The position numbers and the translations under genes are program-made. Positions 1-5,892 of a stretch of DNA of 6,119 bases are shown in pieces; position 1 is the first letter of the stretch; each line of letters begins with the position of its first letter. The stretch is from SFDP01 sp051653625 (lineage in GTDB: Bacteria; Bacillota; Clostridia; Lachnospirales; Lachnospiraceae), in NCBI GenBank assembly GCA_051653625.1, contig JBOFWM010000044.1, positions 1 to 6,119 of the forward strand. Direction: 5' to 3'. A model generated the notes under the pieces. That model worked only from the letters and a program-made list of their open reading frames with translations. It searched no databases and was not told the origin of the DNA.

Positions 1-84
1 TTGATAAAGGCAAAAGCTATTGTAATTACAATGGATAGCTTGAAAAAATCCGTTACTGAACTTCCGGAAGGAGTGGTGGTGTAA
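1..84 (+). CDS. C-terminal end of an unidentified protein (partial, runs off left edge)
   Basis: Frame 1 is open from the window edge to a TAA at 82-84 and encodes 27 residues ending in LPEGVVV. The true start lies outside the window; the TTG at position 1 is simply the first codon visible. The fragment is too short to assign a family. The stop codon overlaps the ATG of the next reading frame (TAATG), and the ribosome binding site for that next frame (GGAAGGAG, 66-73) lies inside this gene, so the two are probably translationally coupled in one operon. Its place directly ahead of two large serine recombinases makes another recombinase-cluster gene plausible, but that rests on context only. 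Confidence 0.55.
   Translation: MIKAKAIVITMDSLKKSVTELPEGVVV
66..73 (+). promoter_or_regulatory. Ribosome binding site supporting the ATG at 84
   Basis: GGAAGGAG lies 10 bases upstream of the ATG at 84. It matters because it shows that translation enters the 84-308 frame rather than the frame holding the recombinase catalytic body, for which no comparable site is visible near the TTG at 227. Confidence 0.65.
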
Positions 85-308
85 TGGCAAGAACAGCAAG
101 AAGATATGTTGCAATAAGCCTATTTGAGTATGGACCTAATGGATTATTAAGAAGTAAAAGCCGAGACATGATAAATGGTTCGCCAGCTAGTTTGGATAAA
201 AAAACAGAAAAAAATATAAAGTCGGATTGTATGCAAGAATATCAGTGGATAGAGGCGATAAAGCTGAGTCTATTGATAGCCAACTTGCAATTATGGAAGC
301 ATTTGTAA
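84..308 (+). CDS. Probable N-terminal piece of the first recombinase, in a shifted frame
   Basis: This 74-codon frame starts with MARTARR after a strong ribosome binding site and is coupled to the preceding gene. A short basic leader of the MAR-type is common at the start of Firmicute large serine recombinases (family knowledge). The downstream recombinase frame lacks exactly this part: a one-base backward shift in the A-rich stretch near 208-215 would join ...KKTEK to YKVGLYARIS and restore the first catalytic beta strand. Left unshifted, the frame passes out of phase over the recombinase and stops at 306-308, and its last 30 or so residues look like out-of-frame noise. It is either the 5' exon-like part of a frameshifted gene or a short leader peptide. 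I favour the former. The joined protein would be about 582 residues. Confidence 0.45.
   Translation: MARTARRYVAISLFEYGPNGLLRSKSRDMINGSPASLDKKTEKNIKSDCMQEYQWIEAIKLSLLIANLQLWKHL
208..215 (+). other. A7-T homopolymer: candidate slip or frameshift site
   Basis: Seven A residues followed by T sit in the overlap of the two recombinase frames. Read in the 84-frame, positions 209-215 are A-AAA-AAT, a shape on which both tRNAs could re-pair one base back. The result is entry into the frame reading Y-K-V-G-L-Y-A-R-I-S. Equally, one A lost from an ancestral A8 run gives the same picture. A second A7 run at 198-204 lies just upstream. No obvious stimulatory hairpin was identified by eye. Confidence 0.4.
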
Positions 309-1831
309 AGAAAGATAGTAACCTGATTATTATCGATAATTATGTTGATTGTGGCAAAAGTGGAACGGATTTTAATCGTCCAGAATATCAAAGAATGTTA
401 GCAGATGCGAAGGGAAGAAAAATTGATTGTATTATTGTAAAGGATCTTTCTAGGCTTGGCAGAAATCAATTAGAAGTCAGTAAATTAATTCAAATTATGT
501 TGCCATTTTTACAAGTTAGATTTATATCGGTAAATGATCATTTTGATACAGAAGCTGCAAGTAATGATAATAAATTATTAGAAATTGACATTAAGAATAC
601 CGTAAATGATATGTATGCCAAAGATATTTCAAAGCGAATTGCAAGTGCAAGGAAAATGAGTATGGAAAAGGGAAGCTTCGTTGGAAGTTTTGCACCCTAT
701 GGTTATCAGATAGAAACAATCAAAGGTATTAGGACCATGGTTGTAGATGAGGCTACAGCACCTATAGTTGTACGTGTTTTTGATTTAGCATTAAATGGTA
801 TGCCTCTAAGAAAAATTGCAGAAATATTAAATACAGAGAAGATCACAATACCAGGACAATATCAAAAGACAAAACATTTATATATTGAACCAGGAGATGA
901 AGCGAAACAATGGCATATAGGAACATTGTCTAATATTCTTCACAATAAAGCTTATATTGGAAGTGTAGTACAAAATAAATCTAATAAAAAGTTATATGCA
1001 AATATGCCTGAAAAGCAGAATAAGGAAGAAGATTACATTGTACTTGAAGATTTTCACGAGGTAATAATAGATAAGGATATTTTTGATCAGGTTCAGAAGT
1101 TAAATGAAAAGAAAATTGCAAAAAGCACTTTTAATTCTAATCGTGGAAAGTCTGTTAGGGTCCAAGAAAATAAATATCAAGGACTTTTTTATTGTGGAAT
1201 ATGTGGTAAACCAATGCCACAGTTGTCGGAATTAGTAGAGAATGGCGGATCTAAATTGACTAGAAAATATTATTACTATTGCAGAGGACAAGCTGGCAAT
1301 GTAGAAGAACATATAGGTGGTATTCGTATTGTTGAAACATTACTAGATGAGATCGTAATGAATGCGATTCAAAAGCAAGTCAAGGATTTCGTTAAGGATA
1401 AAAAACCTACGATTCAAGTGGTAGAAAAGCAAGCGAAGAAGAAACGAAGTTCTTGTGAGAAATCCTTAAAATTAATTAATATAAAACTTGCTGAATTAGA
1501 TTATGAAGAAAGTGAATTGTACAGTAAAAGAGCATTGGTGGATATTACAAATGATGAATATCTAGATGCATTGGCCGAATTACAAAAAAAGCAATTTTTT
1601 TTGAAATCTAAACTTAAATTAATAGAAGAAAAAATTGCAAAAATAGATAAAATGGAAGCTTCTTTAATACAAATAACAAAAACATTTTTACGTTGTAATA
1701 AGATACAGAAAGTTACTAAAGAATTACTATTGCTGTTAGTTCAACGAATAGAATTGCATCCGGGTAAAGAGTTAGTTATAGCATTTACATTTGAGGATGA
1801 ATTTAAGGGAGTAGAAGAGTTTATTAAGTGA
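227..1831 (+). CDS. Large serine recombinase 1 (catalytic body; N-terminus frame-disrupted)
   Basis: This is a site-specific DNA recombinase of the large serine family, which cuts both duplexes through a phosphoserine linkage and re-joins them to insert or excise an element. Numbered from the TTG at 227, the resolvase domain spans about residues 1-145. The nucleophile is Ser6 in YARIS, and Arg4 and the SRLGR arginines (76, 79) are the expected active-site partners. A recombinase domain follows (about 155-250, PYGY to HNKAYIGSVV). Next comes a zinc-ribbon region with Cys323, Cys326 and Cys352, in which the expected fourth cysteine is absent and His362 stands nearby. A Lys/Glu-rich coiled coil covers about 400-490. 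The frame has a TAA at 197-199 and no ATG or GTG before the catalytic serine. A TTG start would clip the first beta strand (KVGL is encoded just upstream), so the gene is probably frameshifted from 84. It ends 77 bp before recombinase 2. Confidence 0.85.
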   Translation: MYARISVDRGDKAESIDSQLAIMEAFVKKDSNLIIIDNYVDCGKSGTDFNRPEYQRMLADAKGRKIDCIIVKDLSRLGRNQLEVSKLIQIMLPFLQVRFISVNDHFDTEAASNDNKLLEIDIKNTVNDMYAKDISKRIASARKMSMEKGSFVGSFAPYGYQIETIKGIRTMVVDEATAPIVVRVFDLALNGMPLRKIAEILNTEKITIPGQYQKTKHLYIEPGDEAKQWHIGTLSNILHNKAYIGSVVQNKSNKKLYANMPEKQNKEEDYIVLEDFHEVIIDKDIFDQVQKLNEKKIAKSTFNSNRGKSVRVQENKYQGLFYCGICGKPMPQLSELVENGGSKLTRKYYYYCRGQAGNVEEHIGGIRIVETLLDEIVMNAIQKQVKDFVKDKKPTIQVVEKQAKKKRSSCEKSLKLINIKLAELDYEESELYSKRALVDITNDEYLDALAELQKKQFFLKSKLKLIEEKIAKIDKMEASLIQITKTFLRCNKIQKVTKELLLLLVQRIELHPGKELVIAFTFEDEFKGVEEFIK

Positions 1832-1896
1832 TTGTAATATTGGATGTTATCTAGGAAGTTATCGCGGTAGAAAATCCGTTTGAAAAGATCCATCTG

Positions 1897-1903
1897 AAAG
1901 GAG
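1897..1903 (+). promoter_or_regulatory. Ribosome binding site for recombinase 2
   Basis: AAAGGAG lies 5 bases before the ATG at 1909 and fixes that start. The frame is open further upstream to a TAG at 1852-1854, but that extension has no ATG start of its own and no ribosome binding site. Confidence 0.7.
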
Positions 1904-1908
1904 CTAAT

Positions 1909-3462
1909 ATGGGAAGTATTGGATTATACATGAGATTATCAAAAGAAGATAATTATATAAAAGATGAAAGTAATAGTATTACAAATCAAAGATTGTTGCT
2001 ACTTAATTTTGTAGCAACAAATGAGGATCTAAAAGGAAAACAGATTTTACAATTTACTGATGACGGTTGGAGTGGCACATCTATGAACCGTTCCCGGGTC
2101 CAAGCATTATTAGAGCAAGTGAGAAATGAACAAATAGATTGTATTATAGTAAAAGATTTTTCGAGATTTTCAAGAGATCACATTGATTTAGGAGGCTATT
2201 TAGAGCAGATATTTCCGTTTATGGGCGTTCGGTTTATAGCGGTAAATGATGATTATGATAGCAAGTATACAGAGGGTGGTATAAGTGGCCTAGCAGATCA
2301 ATTTAAGATGCTTATGTATGATTATTATGCCAAAGACAATTCGCAGAAGATTAAATCATCTATGGAAATTAGAAAAAGACAAGGAAAGTTTGTTGGGGGA
2401 TATGCACCATTTGGTTATGCAAAGGATCCGACAAATAAATCAAAATTAATTGTGGACCAAGAGGCAGCCAAGGTTGTTATATATATTTTTAAACTTGCAT
2501 TAAAAGGCATGTCAATGTACCAGATTACAAAGCAATTAAATGCAGAAAATATGATTACACCGGCAGTTCATATGAGTGCGAAGTATGGTAGAAAAGATAG
2601 CCATTTTGACAGTGAGAATAAACAATACTGGTCCGTTACCAAGGTCGCTAGAATATTAAATAATGAGATGTATACCGGTGTTATGATTGCTGGTAAAACA
2701 AAATCACCAAGAGTTGGAGCAAGCAATAGCATAACAGTTCCTAAAGAAGAATGGATCCGTGTAGAGAATACTCATGAAGCGATTATTAGCAAGAAGGACT
2801 TTGATCAGGAAAAATCAATGCGTAGAGATGCTGTAAATGGTCCAAGAAAACATAAAACACATGTACTTTGTGGCAAAATTGTATGTGGAACCTGCGGGCA
2901 TAAAATGAAGCATTCAAACCAAGGAATTCCTAAATACATATGCGCAGAAAAACATGTAACAGGTAGTGATTGCGTAAATCATATCCATGATAGCGATATT
3001 GAAGCGATTGTGATACAAGCAATTGAGAATGCAGCTAGAGAAGCTGTGGATATGATAGAAGTACGAAAGGCAGCAGATAAGGTTGTGGCTGAAAATAGGA
3101 AACAGATAGAGAATCAGATTAAGGAATTGGATGGTCAAGTACAGGTGCAGGAATTGGCGCTAATGCGGAAGTATGAGGTGTATAGGGATGGTGGGCTTAG
3201 TCGGGAGGATTATGTTGAGGCTAAGTGCGTTGTGGATGGTAAGGTTGTGGAGATGAAGGAGAAGATCCAGTTGTTGGAGGATCGATTGGTTAAGGATGAA
3301 GCGTTGGTGGTTAAGGATATAACTGGATTAGAGATGATGGGTGAGTTTATTAAGGTTGAGAAGTTGGAGAGGGAATTGGTGGAGATGGTGGTTGATGAGG
3401 TAGTTGTAGGGAAGAGGGGGATAGAGGTCAAAATATTGACTAACAAAACGGCAAAAAAATAA
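1909..3462 (+). CDS. Large serine recombinase 2
   Basis: This 517-residue protein has the full family architecture. The resolvase domain spans about residues 3-150, with Ser11 as nucleophile in the LYMRLSKED motif, Arg9, and the DFSRFSRDH arginines 86 and 89. The recombinase domain runs about 160-260 (GGYAPFGY to EMYTGVMIAGK). A zinc ribbon has a complete set of cysteines (326, 329, 345, 355), and a coiled coil covers about 385-455. The start is set by AAAGGAG five bases upstream. It differs widely in sequence from recombinase 1, so the pair is not a recent duplication. In SCC elements, CcrA and CcrB are an established case of two adjacent large serine recombinases working together, and a similar partnership is possible here. 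The last third (from about base 3130) becomes markedly G-rich with TTG/GTG codons. The final codons and stop lie inside the first operator-like repeat of the following operon, suggesting the cargo was joined directly to the end of this gene. Confidence 0.92.
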   Translation: MGSIGLYMRLSKEDNYIKDESNSITNQRLLLLNFVATNEDLKGKQILQFTDDGWSGTSMNRSRVQALLEQVRNEQIDCIIVKDFSRFSRDHIDLGGYLEQIFPFMGVRFIAVNDDYDSKYTEGGISGLADQFKMLMYDYYAKDNSQKIKSSMEIRKRQGKFVGGYAPFGYAKDPTNKSKLIVDQEAAKVVIYIFKLALKGMSMYQITKQLNAENMITPAVHMSAKYGRKDSHFDSENKQYWSVTKVARILNNEMYTGVMIAGKTKSPRVGASNSITVPKEEWIRVENTHEAIISKKDFDQEKSMRRDAVNGPRKHKTHVLCGKIVCGTCGHKMKHSNQGIPKYICAEKHVTGSDCVNHIHDSDIEAIVIQAIENAAREAVDMIEVRKAADKVVAENRKQIENQIKELDGQVQVQELALMRKYEVYRDGGLSREDYVEAKCVVDGKVVEMKEKIQLLEDRLVKDEALVVKDITGLEMMGEFIKVEKLERELVEMVVDEVVVGKRGIEVKILTNKTAKK

Positions 3463-3476
3463 AAAAATGCCGAAAT
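3439..3476 (+). repeat. Operator-like direct repeat, copy 1
   Basis: This is a 38-bp unit matching 3513-3550 at all but two positions (C/T at 3444 vs 3518, A/G at 3467 vs 3541). Inside it are inverted 5-bp half-sites CGGCA (3449-3453) and TGCCG (3468-3472) around a 14-bp A-rich centre, giving half-site centres 19 bp apart, roughly two helical turns. It lies just upstream of the -35 element of the abiE-like promoter and contains the stop codon of recombinase 2 (3460-3462). The likely role is a binding site for the AbiEi-like protein; this is inferred from position and symmetry. Confidence 0.7.
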
Positions 3477-3480
3477 AATA

Positions 3481-3509
3481 TTGACGAACACCTGGTTTCA
3501 GTATAGAAT
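3481..3509 (+). promoter_or_regulatory. Sigma-A-type promoter of the abiE-like operon
   Basis: The -35 box TTGACG (3481-3486) and the -10 box TAGAAT (3504-3509) are separated by 17 bp, close to the consensus for the housekeeping sigma factor. Transcription would begin near 3516, inside the second repeat. The promoter sits exactly between the two operator-like repeats, so a protein bound to both could block RNA polymerase. This is the only well-formed promoter I see in the window, and it makes the three following genes independent of the recombinase transcript. Confidence 0.65.
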
Positions 3510-3512
3510 AAA

Positions 3513-3550
3513 ACTAATAAAACGGCAAAAAAATAAAAAAGTGCCGAAAT
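3513..3550 (+). repeat. Operator-like direct repeat, copy 2
   Basis: This is the second 38-bp copy, 74 bp start-to-start from copy 1, with the same CGGCA (3523-3527) and TGCCG (3542-3546) half-sites. It overlaps the predicted transcription start and ends directly before the ribosome binding site AGGTGG (3552-3557) of the antitoxin gene. A repressor bound here would sit on the initiation region. In RNA the arms could form only a weak 5-bp stem with a 14-base loop, so a DNA operator is a better reading than an RNA element. Confidence 0.7.
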
Positions 3551-3564
3551 GAGGTGGTATAGAA

Positions 3565-4281
3565 ATGGAAATGATTATTGATAAACTAAGAAATTATAAT
3601 GATTTTAATCGTACAAAGCTTCTTGAGGTAGTAAGAGAAGAAAATTCAAAATTTAGCGAAAATTCACTGAGTTGGTATATAAAAAAATTAATGAAAGAAA
3701 AACAAATTATTAGGATTTCTAGGAATAAATATTGTGTGTATAATGAATCGCTTGAAAAAAAATATGAACCAATTATGTCAGAAAGTGCAAAAAAAATAGC
3801 TGGTTTTATAAATGAAAATTACCCGTTGGTTAATTATTGCATATTGGAAACTTGTCATTTAAATGAATTTTTAAATCATCAAATTGGCAATAATATTATA
3901 ATTGTTGAAGTTGAAAATATGTTTGAAAATATTGTTTATACAGAGTTGAAAAACAATTTTCATTGTAATACATTACTTAAACCTACAACAAAAGAGCTTA
4001 TGTATTATCAAGGTGATGAAACAATTATTGTTATGAGATTGGTTTCGGAAGCACCTATAAATAAAAAAGATATAGCCATCAATACAATAGAAAAACTATA
4101 TGTTGATTTGACGGCAAATAAAGTTTTAAAAAAAATAATTACAGATAGCGAATATAAAACTATATATGAAATAATAGGTACAAAATATATATTAGATGTT
4201 AGACGACTCATGCGTTATGCAAGAAGAAGAAATGTTGCGAAAAAAATAGAAATAATTACGCAAGGAGGAATTTATGATTGA
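3565..4281 (+). CDS. AbiEi-like antitoxin / autorepressor (type IV toxin-antitoxin)
   Basis: This 238-residue protein resembles the AbiEi family of antitoxins, which repress their own operon by binding inverted repeats and counter a nucleotidyltransferase toxin without binding it stably. Residues 1-57 read as a winged helix (IIDKLRNYNDFNRTKLL, then SLSWYIKKLMKEKQIIRISRN, a helix-turn-helix followed by a wing). Residues about 75-160 form a mixed alpha/beta domain. The C-terminus carries the conserved-looking LYVDLTANK (178-186) and a basic RRLMRYARRRN helix (213-223). The call rests on the fold, the operator repeats upstream and the AbiEii-like partner. The ATG at 3565 lies 7 bases after AGGTGG; a second ATG at 3571 is too close to exclude. 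The gene overlaps the next by 8 bp. The exact subfamily (AbiEi versus a DUF-type relative) cannot be settled by eye. Confidence 0.75.
   Translation: MEMIIDKLRNYNDFNRTKLLEVVREENSKFSENSLSWYIKKLMKEKQIIRISRNKYCVYNESLEKKYEPIMSESAKKIAGFINENYPLVNYCILETCHLNEFLNHQIGNNIIIVEVENMFENIVYTELKNNFHCNTLLKPTTKELMYYQGDETIIVMRLVSEAPINKKDIAINTIEKLYVDLTANKVLKKIITDSEYKTIYEIIGTKYILDVRRLMRYARRRNVAKKIEIITQGGIYD
4262..4268 (+). promoter_or_regulatory. Ribosome binding site for the AbiEii-like toxin
   Basis: AAGGAGG lies within the end of the antitoxin gene, 5 bases before the ATG at 4274. It is near-perfect. Together with the overlapping ATG/TGA, it supports coupled translation of toxin with antitoxin. Confidence 0.65.
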
Positions 4282-5317
4282 TAAGAGAACGTATCAACTA
4301 GAACATATTAGAGAGTTACAAGAAACGTATGGACGAGATCCATTGTTGATAGAGAGAGTATTGTTTGCATTTGGACTATTGGAAGCATTACAACGAGTTG
4401 GATTACCCTTTGTATTTAAAGGTGGAACTAGCTTAATGCTTATTTTACAAAAACCTATGAGATTATCAACGGATATTGATATAATTGTTGAACCAGGAAT
4501 AGATATTTATTACTATATTGAAGAGGCAAATAAATTATTTCCGTTTAAAAGTAGCGAAGAACAAATTAGGAATGGAAAAAATAATATTGAGAAGAAACAT
4601 TTTAAATTTTATTATGATTCACCTTTAAAAGATGATGATTTTTTTATTCTATTGGATGTGTTGTTTGAGGAAAATCACTATTCCACAATTGTTGAAAAGT
4701 TAATAAGTAATGAAATGTTGGTAATAAAGGAACCCGAGGTAAAAGTTAAAGTACCTAATGCAAATTGCATTTTGGGAGATAAATTAACAGCGTTTGCTCC
4801 GCATACAACAGGTGTAGGATTTAATAAAAAAATGGAAGTGATAAAACAATTATTTGATGTTTCTTTATTAGTGCATGAAATTTCAAATTTTACAGAAGTT
4901 AAAGATACATATGTAAAGATTGTTAAAGCGGAAATAGAATATCGGGGAATAACAGTTAATGAACAAGAAGTTTTAATGGATACAATCGAATCGTGTGTAT
5001 GCATCATTGGCAGGGGGAGTATAAACGCTACTGAATACAAAATGTACTCGTCAGGAATACTTAGCATTATAAATCATATATTTGGTAAGAAATATTCGGG
5101 AGAATATGCAGCGATTGATGCATGTAAAGTTCTATGTTTAGCAGCTTCGGTATTGACAGATAAGAAAGAAATGATTGCTATATCAAGTCCTGAAAAGTAT
5201 ACGACAGAAAAAATTACTAATAGCAAATATATTAAATTAAACTATATGAAAAAAATGAATTTAGAAGCATTTGGCTATTTAGTTGAAGGTATAAAACTTT
5301 TGGAAGGAGTTGAATAA
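4274..5317 (+). CDS. AbiEii-family nucleotidyltransferase toxin
   Basis: This 347-residue protein is of the AbiEii/AbiGii nucleotidyltransferase family (DNA polymerase beta fold), the toxin half of type IV systems. Relatives act by nucleotide transfer, in characterised MenT toxins onto tRNA; the target here is unknown. The signature is KGGTS (49-53) followed by RLSTDIDI (63-70), whose Asp67 and Asp69 are the expected metal ligands. A third likely carboxylate is Asp128 in FILLDV. GDKLTAFA (168-175) and KQLFDV (191-196) match the later conserved K and D positions of the family. All motifs needed for catalysis appear present and the reading frame is unbroken, so the toxin looks active. The start follows AAGGAGG and overlaps the antitoxin stop. 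Length fits the larger AbiEii proteins. The C-terminal half (200-347) is helical and carries no motif I recognise. Confidence 0.9.
   Translation: MIDKRTYQLEHIRELQETYGRDPLLIERVLFAFGLLEALQRVGLPFVFKGGTSLMLILQKPMRLSTDIDIIVEPGIDIYYYIEEANKLFPFKSSEEQIRNGKNNIEKKHFKFYYDSPLKDDDFFILLDVLFEENHYSTIVEKLISNEMLVIKEPEVKVKVPNANCILGDKLTAFAPHTTGVGFNKKMEVIKQLFDVSLLVHEISNFTEVKDTYVKIVKAEIEYRGITVNEQEVLMDTIESCVCIIGRGSINATEYKMYSSGILSIINHIFGKKYSGEYAAIDACKVLCLAASVLTDKKEMIAISSPEKYTTEKITNSKYIKLNYMKKMNLEAFGYLVEGIKLLEGVE
5302..5309 (+). promoter_or_regulatory. Ribosome binding site for the membrane-protein gene
   Basis: GGAAGGAG lies in the last codons of the toxin gene, 10 bases before the ATG at 5320. It shows that the small membrane protein is translated as the third gene of the same operon. 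Confidence 0.6.
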
Positions 5318-5319
5318 AA

Positions 5320-5892
5320 ATGAGTTTATTATTTAAATTATGTATGTATATTACATCTTTTTTACCACTATGGATATCAATATTGTTTATCGAAATAATG
5401 AGTATTATTTTTAATTCGGAAAATGTTGTAGTTGAGTACACAATGATTATTATTGTCAGCGCCAGTTTTATTTTGGCAACAACGATAATGTTAGTATTTT
5501 TAAAGAAAAAAACAGAAGAAGGTCCAGAAGTATACACATTGAAAAAAGCAATAAAGGAAAAAGGATTGACATTGGAATATTTATTATCATATATTTTACC
5601 ATTGTTTGCATTTGATTTTACGGAATGGAAAAGTATGGTACTATTTTTGGTGTATTTTTTAACATTGGCATTTTTGTGTATAAGAAATGATAATGTATAT
5701 GCAAATATAATATTGGAAATAAAAAAATATAGCTTTTATACATGTGAAATCGAGAAAATTGATGAGGAAGGAGATAATCAGGATGATAAAAATTGCAAGA
5801 GTATTGTCATAATAAGTAAACAACCTCTTGCAGCTAAAGGGGGAAATATTTCCGTGGTTTCCTTGAATAAACCATTCTATTTAGAATTATAA
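5320..5892 (+). CDS. Four-helix membrane protein, unknown function (KwaA-like layout)
   Basis: I do not firmly recognise this 190-residue protein. Hydrophobic segments fall at about residues 4-31, 40-61, 85-99 and 104-121, giving four predicted membrane helices. A charged loop (KKKTEEGPE, 62-70) separates the two hairpins. After helix 4 comes a soluble tail of about 65 residues containing an acidic stretch (EKIDEEGDNQDD, 145-156) and a probable beta-rich end (SIVIISKQPL, NISVVSLNKPFYL). There is no signal peptide separate from helix 1. Size, four-helix layout and the short tail with an ISK-type strand recall KwaA, the membrane subunit of the Kiwa anti-phage system. That is a weak, by-eye resemblance, and the KwaB (DUF4868) partner is not in the window. 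It begins 2 bp after the toxin stop with its own ribosome binding site, so it is co-expressed with the AbiE-like pair. It ends head-to-head against the IS66 remnant, with a 6-bp overlap of frames. Confidence 0.7.
   Translation: MSLLFKLCMYITSFLPLWISILFIEIMSIIFNSENVVVEYTMIIIVSASFILATTIMLVFLKKKTEEGPEVYTLKKAIKEKGLTLEYLLSYILPLFAFDFTEWKSMVLFLVYFLTLAFLCIRNDNVYANIILEIKKYSFYTCEIEKIDEEGDNQDDKNCKSIVIISKQPLAAKGGNISVVSLNKPFYLEL

Noticed and set aside
1852..1908. Upstream in-frame extension of recombinase 2
   Set aside because: The frame is open back to a TAG at 1852-1854, but no start codon with a ribosome binding site is present. AAAGGAG at 1897-1903 clearly serves the ATG at 1909.
1832..1908. Terminator or promoter between the two recombinases
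   Set aside because: I found no stem followed by a T-run and no convincing -35/-10 pair in these 77 bases. The genes are likely co-transcribed.
2914..3138. Minus-strand open frame of 74 codons inside recombinase 2
   Set aside because: It lies fully within a well-supported gene, has no ribosome binding site I can see, and shows the low-complexity composition of an antisense shadow.
3449..3472. CGGCA/TGCCG hairpin as an intrinsic terminator of recombinase 2
   Set aside because: The stem is only 5 bp with a 14-base loop, and no T-run follows on the plus strand. The near-identical second copy beside the promoter fits an operator better.
3210..3491. Minus-strand open frame of 93 codons rich in Thr and Ser
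   Set aside because: It is the reverse complement of the G-rich end of recombinase 2, and the Thr/Ser bias simply mirrors that composition. It also crosses the promoter region.
3439..3550. The two direct repeats as attachment sites or a short CRISPR array
   Set aside because: There are only two copies, bracketing a promoter with a 36-bp interval that holds its -35 and -10 boxes. No cas genes are present and nothing element-like lies between them.
4678..5067. Minus-strand open frame of 129 codons inside the toxin gene (also 4008-4211 and 5232-5537 nearby)
   Set aside because: These are antisense to clear genes in AT-rich DNA, with no recognisable protein features or start signals.
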